From contig NZ_CP147246.1 in assembly GCF_002174455.2 (NCBI RefSeq), forward strand, positions 2,321,501-2,385,500: 64,000 nt of DNA. The letters are read 5' to 3'. A model generated the notes under the pieces. It worked only from the letters and a program-made list of their open reading frames with translations, was not told the origin of the DNA and ran no database searches. The position numbers and the translations under genes were made by a program. Position 1 is the stretch's first letter, and each line of letters begins with the position of its first letter. The DNA is from Enterococcus sp. 9D6_DIV0238 (GTDB lineage: Bacteria > Bacillota > Bacilli > Lactobacillales > Enterococcaceae). Positions 55,310-64,000 of this stretch are shown piece by piece.

Positions 55310-57631
55310 TTGACGAAAATGAATTATACTCGAGATAATCTTTGGCAAATCGAAGAGGTCGGCTTTGACAGCCGTTATTTAGGGAAGACAGAAAGTATCA
55401 TGGCATTAGGAAATGGCTACCTTGGCAGCCGAAGTGCAACCGAGGAACGTTATCCAACGGAGCAAAGAGATACTTTTGTGGCTGGGACATTCAATAAGTT
55501 TGCGGAAAATGAAGTGAGTGAATTACCAAATGTCCCTGATTTGTGGTGGATGGATTTCATCATTAACGGAGAACATTTTTCATTAGAAAAAGGGATAGTT
55601 AGTCACTTTAGTAAACGGTTGAATTTGAAAAACGGTGAGCTGATTCGCGAGTTTGATTGGGCATTTGGTACAATAGAGCTGCACTTTATATTTCGCAGAT
55701 TTGTTTCTAAAAAACGTCGGCATTACTTATCGAGTTTCGTAACAATAGAAAATTTAACAGAAGCAGCTGTAAATATACAAATCCGCTCGGGTATCGATGG
55801 GCAAGTAACGAACAATGGTAGCCAGCATTTTTATGAAGGAGAAAAAGGATTAGTTGATGGAAAATATATCCAGATGATGCCTCAAACAAACGAAAGCCAA
55901 ATCGATTTTGTTTTTACAGCGGGACATAGAATCAAAGCAGAAAATGTTAGAGAGCGTATCGAGATGGGACGCCGACAAATTTTTATGAATTACTTCTTTG
56001 ATCTTCCCGCCAAAGGAACAGCAGCGATCGAAAAAAGAATGAGTATCTATACATCGATCGATAATGACCATTCCGATCGTGAGGTCACTGCAATCCGGCA
56101 AAGAGCCATTACTGAAATGGAAGCGCTTGAGGATATTTCTTTCGATGAGTTATTACAAGAATCGGCTGAAAAATGGAACGAGATGTGGCAAAAGCATCCA
56201 ATAGAGATCGACACAGAGAATTTTGAAGATCAACTAGCTATCCATTTTGCAAAATATCACCTACACATCATGACACCGGCGCATGATGAACGTATGAATA
56301 TTGGCGCAAAAGGGTTGAGTGGAGAAGGATATAAAGGGCATACGTTCTGGGATACAGAGGTGTTTATGTTGCCGTACTTCAATTTTACTCATCCGGATAT
56401 CGCCAAAAGCTTAGTGACATATCGTTATCTAGGACTAGATGGTGCGCACAAAAAAGCAACATCGAATGGGTATGAAGGTGCTCAGTATCCTTGGGAAGCA
56501 GCGAACCCTTCAGATGGAGAAGTAACACCTGTTTGGGGAGCGGCAGATATCGTCACCGGACAATCAACAAAAATCTGGTCGGGCTTCATTGAACAGCATA
56601 TCACCAGTGATGTAGCGTTTGGTGTAAAACAATATATCGATGTAACTGGGGATAAAGAATTTGCTGAGCAAAAAGCGTATGAAATTTTATTTGACACAGC
56701 AAAATTTTGGGGAAGCCGCCTAGAATATAATGCAGAAAACGATTATTATGAAATCAAAGATGTCATCGGACCAGATGAATACAAAGAGCATATAAACAAT
56801 AATGCTTATACGAATTATACTGCACATTGGAATGTCACATATGCCTTGGCGCTAGCGAAAGAACTTAAGCGCTCACAACCTGAGCTATTCAATCATTTGA
56901 ATGAAAAATTAGGACTGGATGCTGTATTGGACTCTTTGGCGGAAAAAGTCGATAAAATATTCTTACCGCAGCCTACAGAAGAAGGAATCATCCCACAAGA
57001 CGATTCATATTTAGAGAAAAAGACGATCGATCTGACAAAATATAAATCTGCTGATAGCGTAGATGGGCTATTCCATGATTACAACTTGGAACAAGTGAAT
57101 CAAATGCAGATCACCAAACAAGCGGATGTGCTATTGCTTTTATATCTATTTGAAGGATTGTTTCCACATGAAATGAAATTGAAAAACTTTGAATATTATG
57201 AACCAAGAACCACGCATGATAGTTCCTTGAGCTTATCGACCCATGCCATTCTTTCGGCAGATCTTGGAAAACTTGATGAATCCTATGAATTCTTTAAAAA
57301 AGCCAGAAATATCGATATGGGGGAATACATGAAATCCTCTGATGATGGTATTCATGCAGCTAGCCTTGGTGGAATTTGGCAAATGATCGTATTTGGTTAT
57401 GGGGGCGTACGTATGATCGACGGTCAGTTACGGATCGAGCCGCATTTGCCAAAAGCATGGAAACGATTGACTTATGGATTTGATTATCATGGAGAATCGA
57501 TCGATGTGGTTGTGACAAAAGAAAGTGTGGAATTGACTAAAGAGGATAACGGAAACAATGTGATGTTTGTTTCGAATGGAGAAACATACTCATTAAAAAA
57601 TAAGCTGCTAATTACATTGGAGGAAGTTTAA
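55310..57631 (+). CDS. GH65 disaccharide phosphorylase (maltose/kojibiose type)
   Basis: This 773-residue GH65 protein has an N-terminal beta-sandwich (MALGNGYLGSRSATEERYP) and an (alpha/alpha)6 barrel with GLSGEGYKGHTFWDTE. The catalytic Glu is near residue 488 in IGPDEYKEHINNNAYTNYT, and a phosphate-binding THDSSLS follows late in the barrel. It splits an alpha-glucoside with phosphate into beta-glucose 1-phosphate. Whether maltose, kojibiose, nigerose or trehalose is the substrate cannot be settled by eye. Either TTG at 55310 or ATG at 55319 may start. It ends directly at the binding-protein ATG. Confidence 0.9.
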   Translation: MTKMNYTRDNLWQIEEVGFDSRYLGKTESIMALGNGYLGSRSATEERYPTEQRDTFVAGTFNKFAENEVSELPNVPDLWWMDFIINGEHFSLEKGIVSHFSKRLNLKNGELIREFDWAFGTIELHFIFRRFVSKKRRHYLSSFVTIENLTEAAVNIQIRSGIDGQVTNNGSQHFYEGEKGLVDGKYIQMMPQTNESQIDFVFTAGHRIKAENVRERIEMGRRQIFMNYFFDLPAKGTAAIEKRMSIYTSIDNDHSDREVTAIRQRAITEMEALEDISFDELLQESAEKWNEMWQKHPIEIDTENFEDQLAIHFAKYHLHIMTPAHDERMNIGAKGLSGEGYKGHTFWDTEVFMLPYFNFTHPDIAKSLVTYRYLGLDGAHKKATSNGYEGAQYPWEAANPSDGEVTPVWGAADIVTGQSTKIWSGFIEQHITSDVAFGVKQYIDVTGDKEFAEQKAYEILFDTAKFWGSRLEYNAENDYYEIKDVIGPDEYKEHINNNAYTNYTAHWNVTYALALAKELKRSQPELFNHLNEKLGLDAVLDSLAEKVDKIFLPQPTEEGIIPQDDSYLEKKTIDLTKYKSADSVDGLFHDYNLEQVNQMQITKQADVLLLLYLFEGLFPHEMKLKNFEYYEPRTTHDSSLSLSTHAILSADLGKLDESYEFFKKARNIDMGEYMKSSDDGIHAASLGGIWQMIVFGYGGVRMIDGQLRIEPHLPKAWKRLTYGFDYHGESIDVVVTKESVELTKEDNGNNVMFVSNGETYSLKNKLLITLEEV

Positions 57632-58903
57632 ATGAAAAATTGGAAAAAAGCTTTAACAGTCGGAGTGTTAGCCTTAGCATCGATTACGATGGTCGCTTGT
57701 GGAAATAAGTCAGATAACGGCGCAGATGAGACAGACTTTAAAGGGAAAACCTTAAAAGTAGGTGTTTGGGGTGGAAATGAGTCGGAAGAAAAGACATTAA
57801 AATCTATCGTAGCTGATTTTGAAAAAGAAACAGGTGCAACGATCGAGTTAAAAACATATACAGACTACAATACACAAATACAAACAGACTTGATCGGTAA
57901 GACAGCACCGGATGTTTTTTATGTAGATTCCTCTTACTTCCCATTTTTAGCGAGTAAAGGTGCGCTTGCTCCTTTAGATGAAAAAGCATTTTCTTCGGAT
58001 GATTATTATGCTAATTTGACAAAGGCCTTTACAGAGGATGGAAAGCTATACGCTATTCCTAAAGACTTCTCTACTTTAGCGTTGTACAAGAATACCAAGA
58101 TGTTTGAAGAAGTTGGTGTTGACCCTGAGTCTGTGCCGCAGTCCTATGAAGAATTAGTGACATGGCTGCCGGAATTTCAAGAAAAATTAGATGCCAAATA
58201 TGGAAAAGGAAAAGTCAAAGCGATGAGTTACACAGATGAGCTGTCACGCTCATATCACTTGGCTGCACGTGATGGAGCAAAACCCATAAAAGAAGATGGT
58301 AAACCAGATTTAGAAAATGCCAAGGTCGTAGATAACCTTTCGATCCTGAAAAAATTGATCGATACCAAAGCGGTTGCAACACCTCAAGAATTAGGTGCAG
58401 GCTGGAATGGAGAAGCTTTCGGAACTGGAAAAATCGCGATGATGGATGAAGGAAACTGGGTGTATCAAACCTTGAAAGAGGAATTTAGTGACATTCCATT
58501 TTCAGTTTCGCCAATGCCGACATATAAAGACAAAGAAGGAAGTATGATGTTTACTGTTGGTTGGGGAAAATATGCAGGGACAAAAAGTTCAGCTTTAGCA
58601 GATGAGTGGATCAAGTTTGCTACCGGCAAAGAAGCGATGACCAAATGGGTCAATGGAACAGGAACGCTGCCGACACGGGAAGATGTAGCGACTACAGCTG
58701 AAATCAGTAAAAATGAAGATCTAAAAATACATTTAAATGCGGTCGACTACTCAACCGTTTGGCAAAAAGGAACAAGTCTTGCAACAATCAATAAAGCCTA
58801 TCAGAACTACTGGCCTGAAGTGGCTTCTGGTAAAACAAGTTTAGAAGATGCAATGAAAAAGGCGGACAAACAAGCGATCGATGATATAGAAAAAGCGGAA
58901 TAA
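57632..58903 (+). CDS. Sugar ABC transporter substrate-binding lipoprotein
   Basis: This 423-residue family 1 binding protein has lipobox MVAC near residue 23, the N-terminal LKVGVWGGNESEEKTLKSIV and DVFYVDSSYFPFLASKGALAPLD motifs and TVGWGKYAGTKSSALADEWIKFATG near the C-terminal lobe. It captures the alpha-glucoside outside the cell. Its start codon follows the GH65 stop directly. The permease genes follow only after a 147-base gap holding a repeat copy. Confidence 0.93.
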   Translation: MKNWKKALTVGVLALASITMVACGNKSDNGADETDFKGKTLKVGVWGGNESEEKTLKSIVADFEKETGATIELKTYTDYNTQIQTDLIGKTAPDVFYVDSSYFPFLASKGALAPLDEKAFSSDDYYANLTKAFTEDGKLYAIPKDFSTLALYKNTKMFEEVGVDPESVPQSYEELVTWLPEFQEKLDAKYGKGKVKAMSYTDELSRSYHLAARDGAKPIKEDGKPDLENAKVVDNLSILKKLIDTKAVATPQELGAGWNGEAFGTGKIAMMDEGNWVYQTLKEEFSDIPFSVSPMPTYKDKEGSMMFTVGWGKYAGTKSSALADEWIKFATGKEAMTKWVNGTGTLPTREDVATTAEISKNEDLKIHLNAVDYSTVWQKGTSLATINKAYQNYWPEVASGKTSLEDAMKKADKQAIDDIEKAE

Positions 58904-58906
58904 TTG

Positions 58907-59040
58907 AATGAGGTTGGGACAGAAGTATTTTACTCTGAAAAGTAAGAAGGAGCTACTTCTGCTCCCGCCGTTTATTCAGTTAGGTCTTACAGCTACGATG
59001 ATCCCCACGATGAATGAGGGGATCAAACGAGTGGCCCAAA
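58907..59040 (+). repeat. Dispersed repeat copy inside the sugar operon
   Basis: It begins GAGGTTGGGACAGAAGTATTTT and has the GAGCTACTTCTGCTCC and CCCGCCGTTTATTCAG blocks that match the end of the 41307 copy loosely. It also contains the small hairpin GATCCCCACGATGAATGAGGGGATC. It sits between the binding-protein and permease genes, so it may attenuate permease expression. Confidence 0.65.
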
Positions 59041-59050
59041 GGAGGATAAC

Positions 59051-59956
59051 ATGCCGAAAAGAGTAAAAAAGTCTAAAAGAGAAATCAATGAGATGCTGCA
59101 AGGGTACGCTTTTATTACACCAGCTATTTTAGTATTAATGGTGTTTTTTGTCATTTCGATTGTTTTTGCGGTCTATTTATCGTTTAATAAAGTCGATTTA
59201 TTTACTGGCCAATACACGTGGAATAATTTTGAAAACTATAAAAATATTTTTAAAGACCCGCGAAGTATCATTGCCTTGAAAAATACGGCGATTTTTGCGC
59301 TATTTGTTGTACCGACTCAGACCATTGTGGCGCTTGTGATGGCTTATATTCTGGCCAGTCGTGATATTAAAGGAAAAAAAGTATTTCGAATGGTATATTT
59401 TCTACCTACTTTGACCAGTTCAAGTGCATTGACGATCATCTTTATGTTTCTTTTCAATATCAACGGACCGATCAATCATTTTTTGATGAATTTAGGTCTC
59501 TATCAATCACCGATAAACTTCTTACAAGAGCCTGCATATGCTTTGAAAGTGATCATGGCAATGAATATCTGGTCAACAGTGCCTTATTTTATGACGATCT
59601 ATTTAGCTTCATTAGTGGATCTTCCATACTCGCTCTACGAAGCAGCAGAAATCGATGGAGCGAATGCTTTTGACAAGCTACGCTATATCACTATTCCGTA
59701 TTTACGTCCTATCACGACTTATGTATTATTGACAGGGATCATTGGAACATTTCAGATGTTTGATCAAGCCTATATTTTCAGTAATGGTAGTGGCGGTCCG
59801 AATAACTCTACACTGACACTTAGTCTGTTGATTTATCAAAATGCCTTTGGTCAAATGCCTACGATGGGCTTTGCAGCAGCGTTAGCTGTGGTTTTATCGA
59901 TCATCATATTCATCGTTAGTCGGATTGCTGAAAAACTGAATGGAGGAAACGAATGA
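59051..59956 (+). CDS. Sugar ABC transporter permease (MalF-like)
   Basis: This 301-residue protein has six membrane segments and the EAA loop YEAAEIDGANAFDKLRYITIPYLRP that contacts the ATPase. AAGGAGG precedes the ATG. It overlaps the partner permease by four bases (ATGA). No ATPase gene is in the operon, so a shared MsmK-type ATPase is expected. Confidence 0.93.
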   Translation: MPKRVKKSKREINEMLQGYAFITPAILVLMVFFVISIVFAVYLSFNKVDLFTGQYTWNNFENYKNIFKDPRSIIALKNTAIFALFVVPTQTIVALVMAYILASRDIKGKKVFRMVYFLPTLTSSSALTIIFMFLFNINGPINHFLMNLGLYQSPINFLQEPAYALKVIMAMNIWSTVPYFMTIYLASLVDLPYSLYEAAEIDGANAFDKLRYITIPYLRPITTYVLLTGIIGTFQMFDQAYIFSNGSGGPNNSTLTLSLLIYQNAFGQMPTMGFAAALAVVLSIIIFIVSRIAEKLNGGNE

Positions 59957-60789
59957 GAAAGACAAAGAATCAAAAAATATTGAAGATGTTACTTTATGTG
60001 ATCATGATCACGTATGCAATCATCACTTTTTATCCATTTGTCTGGGCAGTCGCCGCAAGTTTCAAACCATTGAAGGAAATCGTTTCAGGCGGGATGAGCA
60101 TTTTCGGCGGGAACTTCACACTGGCTAATTATGAGTATATTTTAGGGCGAAGCGATAATTTTCCTCGCTGGTTCATGAACTCACTGATCGTTTCGATCAT
60201 CGGAACAGCGATCAATTTGTTTTTAAATACGATGGCGGGCTATGCATTAGCACGGATCAATTTCCCAGGTCGAGAACGGATCTATTGGGGGATGTTGGCT
60301 ATGTTGATGGTACCGGCTCAAGTATTGCTGATTCCTAATTATTTGATTATTTCTAGTTTAGGAATGAAGGATACTTTTGCTGCATTGATTTTACCTGCGG
60401 CGATCAATATCGGGAATATTTTTATGATGCGGCAATTCTTTTTGAGCTTTCCTAAAGATGTGGAAGAAGCGGCAACCATTGATGGACTATCTCGGACGGG
60501 CACCTTTTTTAGGATCGTGATGCCGTTGGCTAAACCTAGCATTTCCACACAAGCTGTGTTTGTATTCATGAGTTTTTGGAATGAGTTTTTAAAGCCGATG
60601 CTATACATGACAACACCATCTAAATATACGCTGACTTTAGGGCTGCAAACGTTCAAATCACAAAATGCAGGACAGCGTTGGGATCAAATCATGCCGGCAA
60701 GTATTATTTCCATTGTTCCGATCATTATCTTGTATATTATTTTTAATAAATACTTCCTGCAGGGCGTTCGAATGGATGGAGAAAAATAG
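59953..60789 (+). CDS. Sugar ABC transporter permease (MalG-like)
   Basis: This 278-residue protein has six membrane segments and the EAA loop VEEAATIDGLSRTGTFFRIVMPLAKPS. It is translationally coupled to the preceding permease and forms the heterodimeric channel with it. The second GH65 gene follows after 16 bases. Confidence 0.93.
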   Translation: MRKTKNQKILKMLLYVIMITYAIITFYPFVWAVAASFKPLKEIVSGGMSIFGGNFTLANYEYILGRSDNFPRWFMNSLIVSIIGTAINLFLNTMAGYALARINFPGRERIYWGMLAMLMVPAQVLLIPNYLIISSLGMKDTFAALILPAAINIGNIFMMRQFFLSFPKDVEEAATIDGLSRTGTFFRIVMPLAKPSISTQAVFVFMSFWNEFLKPMLYMTTPSKYTLTLGLQTFKSQNAGQRWDQIMPASIISIVPIIILYIIFNKYFLQGVRMDGEK

Positions 60790-60805
60790 GAGAAGTTGAT
60801 AGACT

Positions 60806-62788
60806 ATGAATGATTTTATTTTAACGTTAGAGGATATTGGAAATAGATCGGTTCAAAATATCGAAACACTTTTTGCGCAGGCCAACGGAGCTTTAGGTGT
60901 ACGTGCAAGTCTTCCGATAAAAGCAAAAGAAAGTACACCAGGCATCTTTTTAAATGCTTTCTATGAAAGTCACGACATTGTTTATGGTGAGAATGCTTAT
61001 GGTTATGCGAAGCAGCATCAAACAATGGTCAATTTATTTGATCTACGAAGCATTGAGTTGTCGATCGATGATGTAAGTGAGTTTTTGTTGGTCGATCAGT
61101 CTGTAGCATTAGATATGAAAAAAGGGATCCTTAAAGAAACATATCTCTATCAGACAAAAGAAGGGAAAACGATCGAGTATCGTCTTGAAAGCTTCACCAG
61201 TCACTTTGATCGAACGGTCTATGCTCAAAAAATCGATCTGAAAGCACTAAATTTTTCAGGAGAAGTCGAAGTGTCCAAAAAAGCACAAAAGATTTCTACT
61301 AAACAGGGCGAGGACTTTGATCCAAGGATCAAAGATGCTAGTGTGGAACTGATTCAAACAGGAAATAAATATACTGCTCCGAATAGTGGGCTGAGTTTCT
61401 ATACACATTTTGATTCATATGATAAAAAGCAATACGTAGAGGAAGGTCAAACACTTTCGTTTACTCAACTGTACCAGATTTCTCGTGAGGCTGAGTTTAC
61501 TTCTCCTAGCTATGAAGAGCTAGAAGCAAAACAAATTGCAATTTTCGCCGACTTTTGGGCAATCTCTGATATCGAGATCGATGGAGATCGTCACTTACAA
61601 AAAGGGATTCGTTTTAATTTGTATCATCTTTTCAATTCTGCCGGACGAGATGGACATAGTAATTTTTGTGCGAAGGGATTAACAGGAGAAGGGTATGAGG
61701 GACACTATTTTTGGGATACAGAGATGTACTTACTGCCTTTTTTTATCTACACACAACCAGAGATCGCCAAAAGTTTACTGAGTTATCGCGTGAATATTTT
61801 ACCAAAAGCGCAGGCACGAGCAAAAGAGCTGGGATTTAAAGGAGCATTGTTTGCTTGGCGTACGATCAATGGTGAGGAAACATCCGCTTATTATCCAGCA
61901 GGAACAGCACAAGTCCATATTAATGCAGACATCGCTTTTGCCTTTGAACTCTATGAAAAAGTGACGGGAGATACAGCGTTTATTGACGAAAATTGTGAGC
62001 TGATCTTTGAAACAGCTAGATTTTGGCTGGACTATGGCTTCATGTCTAAACGCGGCTTTGAAATCCATGAGGTAACAGGTCCGGATGAATATACGGCTTT
62101 GGTGAATAATAATTATTATACGAACAAAATGGCGCAAAATCATCTATATTACGCTGCTAGGCTTGCAAAAAAATTAAAGAAGTATGAAAAAGAAGCAGTA
62201 GAGTGGTTTGATTCAGCCGAGAAAATGTATATTGGTTTTGATCAAGCACTGCAAATCACTCAACAGGACGATAGCTTTTTAATGAAAGAACCTTGGGACT
62301 TTGAGCATACACCTAAAGATCGATATCCACTACTGCTGCATTTTCATCCTATGAAAATCTACAAACATCAAGTCTTGAAACAGGCGGATACGATTTTAGC
62401 GCATATGTTATTTGATACACCTATTGAGCAAATTGCGCGAGATTTTGATTTTTATGAGCCATTGACGACGCATGATAGTTCATTATCAAAGGCGATTTAT
62501 GGTGTTGTTGCAAGTAAGCTTGGACGTAGCGAATTGGCGTATCGATTTTTCAAAGAAGCAGCGATTATGGATCTAGAGGATTTTCAAGGGAATGCTAGCC
62601 ATGGGATCCATGCAGCGAATATGGGTGGTTCTTGGTTAGGATTGATTTATGGTTTTGCGGGTCTATCAGTTGAAAATGGAGAAGTTACAACTAAAAATCA
62701 TTTACCTAAAGAAATAAAATCACTGAAATTTACGGTCACGATTCGAGGAGTAAAGCAGCAACTTGTGATCGATTCGTATAAAAAATAA
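60806..62788 (+). CDS. Second GH65 phosphorylase, short type
   Basis: This 660-residue GH65 protein starts [32 protein letters not shown]. Key motifs are [16 protein letters not shown], the catalytic Glu near residue 427 in [18 protein letters not shown] and THDSSLSKA. It is about 110 residues shorter than the first GH65 in the operon, mainly in the N-terminal and C-terminal beta domains. It diverges in sequence, so it probably acts on a different glucosidic linkage. AGGAGAAG lies upstream of the ATG. Confidence 0.9.
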   Translation: MNDFILTLEDIGNRSVQNIETLFAQANGALGVRASLPIKAKESTPGIFLNAFYESHDIVYGENAYGYAKQHQTMVNLFDLRSIELSIDDVSEFLLVDQSVALDMKKGILKETYLYQTKEGKTIEYRLESFTSHFDRTVYAQKIDLKALNFSGEVEVSKKAQKISTKQGEDFDPRIKDASVELIQTGNKYTAPNSGLSFYTHFDSYDKKQYVEEGQTLSFTQLYQISREAEFTSPSYEELEAKQIAIFADFWAISDIEIDGDRHLQKGIRFNLYHLFNSAGRDGHSNFCAKGLTGEGYEGHYFWDTEMYLLPFFIYTQPEIAKSLLSYRVNILPKAQARAKELGFKGALFAWRTINGEETSAYYPAGTAQVHINADIAFAFELYEKVTGDTAFIDENCELIFETARFWLDYGFMSKRGFEIHEVTGPDEYTALVNNNYYTNKMAQNHLYYAARLAKKLKKYEKEAVEWFDSAEKMYIGFDQALQITQQDDSFLMKEPWDFEHTPKDRYPLLLHFHPMKIYKHQVLKQADTILAHMLFDTPIEQIARDFDFYEPLTTHDSSLSKAIYGVVASKLGRSELAYRFFKEAAIMDLEDFQGNASHGIHAANMGGSWLGLIYGFAGLSVENGEVTTKNHLPKEIKSLKFTVTIRGVKQQLVIDSYKK

Positions 62789-62810
62789 TAGAAACAAAGG
62801 GGGTTGGAGA

Positions 62811-64000
62811 GTGACTATTGAAAATAAAACCATGCTGATCACTTATGCGGATAGTTTAGGAAATGATTTAAACGAACTAACACTTGTGATGGAGAACTAT
62901 TTCAAAAACGCAATCGGAGGGATCCATTTATTGCCGTTCTTTCCTTCAACAGGCGATCGAGGCTTTGCGCCAAAAGATTATACAGTTGTTTATTCTGCGT
63001 TTGGAACGTGGAGTGAAATCGAAGCTTTAGGAGAAAAGTACTATTTGATGTTTGATTTTATGATCAATCATATTTCTCGTGAGTCTATTTTTTTCCAAGA
63101 TTTCAAACAAAAGCATGAAGCATCAAAATATAAAGAGATGTTTATTCGAATCAAAGAATTCTTTCCGGAAAATCGTCCGACTGCTGAAGATATCGACTTG
63201 ATATACAAGCGAAAGGACAAAGCACCTTTTCAGGAAGTACATTTCGCTGACGGCAGCAGTGAAGAGGTTTGGAATACATTTGGAGAAGAACAGATCGATC
63301 TAGATGTCACAAAAGAAGTCACGAAAGAATTTATTCGAGCGACGATCAAAGATATGGCAACACATGGCTGTTCTTTGATTCGTCTAGATGCCTTTGCATA
63401 TGCTATCAAGAAACTAGAGACGAATGATTTTTTTGTTGAACCTGATATTTGGGCGCTGCTTGATGAAGTTCGTATAGAAGCAGAGCAATACGGGATCGAG
63501 CTTCTACCAGAGATCCATGAACATTATTCGATCCAATTCAAAATCGCTGAGCATGACTATTTCATCTATGATTTTGCATTACCGATGCTCATGCTGCATG
63601 CGATCTATAGTGGGAAAACGCACCGTTTAGCTGCTTGGTTGAAGCAAAGTCCGATGAAGCAGTTCACCACATTAGATACCCATGACGGCATTGGAGTAGT
63701 GGATGCCAAAGATTTATTGAGCGATCAAGAATTAGCGTACACATCTGAAAAGCTCTATGAAGTAGGGGCAAATGTAAAAAAAATCTACTCGTCAGCCAGC
63801 TATAATAATTTGGACATTTATCAAATCAACAGCACCTATTACAGCGCATTAGGAGAACAGGATGATAGCTATTTACTAGCACGTGTCCTGCAGATATTTG
63901 CACCAGGCATTCCTCAGGTGTATTATGTTGGGTTACTTGCAGGGCAAAATGATATTCAACTCCTAGAAGCAACCAAAGAAGGGCGAAATATCAATCGTCA
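62811..64000 (+). CDS. GH13_18 sucrose-phosphorylase-like enzyme, cut by window end
   Basis: The first 396 codons are visible, and the frame is open at base 64000. A GTG start lies behind GGGGGTTGGAGA. Motifs match the sucrose phosphorylase subfamily: [28 protein letters not shown], nucleophile Asp near residue 192 in [11 protein letters not shown], acid/base Glu near 231 in [10 protein letters not shown] and [10 protein letters not shown]. It would release alpha-glucose 1-phosphate from sucrose or another glucoside such as glucosylglycerate. The alpha anomer is not a pgmB substrate, so an alpha-phosphoglucomutase is also needed. Confidence 0.88.
   Translation, partial: MTIENKTMLITYADSLGNDLNELTLVMENYFKNAIGGIHLLPFFPSTGDRGFAPKDYTVVYSAFGTWSEIEALGEKYYLMFDFMINHISRESIFFQDFKQKHEASKYKEMFIRIKEFFPENRPTAEDIDLIYKRKDKAPFQEVHFADGSSEEVWNTFGEEQIDLDVTKEVTKEFIRATIKDMATHGCSLIRLDAFAYAIKKLETNDFFVEPDIWALLDEVRIEAEQYGIELLPEIHEHYSIQFKIAEHDYFIYDFALPMLMLHAIYSGKTHRLAAWLKQSPMKQFTTLDTHDGIGVVDAKDLLSDQELAYTSEKLYEVGANVKKIYSSASYNNLDIYQINSTYYSALGEQDDSYLLARVLQIFAPGIPQVYYVGLLAGQNDIQLLEATKEGRNINR

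Overview
The window reads as a low-GC Gram-positive chromosome, most likely Enterococcus of the E. faecalis-like branch. This rests on gene content rather than a database search: WxL and LPxTG surface proteins, a SpaA/Cna_B-repeat adhesin, Mga-type regulators, LacD, bgl PTS genes with antiterminator targets, a GH65/GH13_18 phosphorolysis operon, cre-like sites, strong AGGAGG ribosome sites and a dispersed intergenic repeat.

Layout. 1-2145 is the 3' part of a Cna_B-repeat adhesin. 2.3-9.4 kb holds a YxeA-like protein, a malY/malX pair with an RpiR regulator, yebC and an Mga-like regulator. 9.57-11.09 kb is a predicted self-inverting DNA segment: a tyrosine recombinase gene bounded by perfect 30-bp inverted repeats, with an outward-facing promoter at one end. 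11.23-25.13 kb is one long co-directional cluster: winged-helix regulator, vWA/MucBP giant surface protein, small LPxTG protein, two WxL proteins, DUF916/DUF3324 protein, an unknown two-TM protein, two signal-peptidase-I-like proteins (one lacking the catalytic lysine), YfhO and two lipoproteins. 25.4-32.5 kb holds metabolic genes (LacI regulator, lacD, ald, M42 peptidase, oppA-like, GNAT). 33.2-37.5 kb is an AT-rich accessory patch: a second Mga-like regulator, a membrane-anchored Ig plus sortase-like protein, a micro-protein and a decapitated Mga-like gene. 37.7-42.6 kb holds assorted regulators and small enzymes. 42.7-47.3 kb is a bglG-bglP-bgl hydrolase operon on the minus strand with two RAT-like RNA elements. 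47.4-52.8 kb has a full-length repeat element, XRE regulators, a triple RidA-domain protein, a DUF1846 protein and a broken membrane gene. 52.9-64.0 kb is an alpha-glucoside import and phosphorolysis operon (LacI regulator, two membrane proteins, pgmB, GH65, ABC binding protein and two permeases, second GH65, GH13_18), cut by the window end.

The most striking system is the switch at 9571-11094. Each inverted repeat contains a tyrosine-recombinase-like core (8-bp inverted arms around a 7-bp asymmetric spacer) in opposite orientation, as expected for inversion. A TTGACT-N17-TAACAT promoter near the left end points outward to the left in the sequenced orientation, where a hairpin would stop it before the Mga-like gene. 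After inversion it would point straight at the regulator and WxL operon. I infer ON/OFF phase variation of a 14-kb surface-protein operon, with the sequenced state probably OFF.
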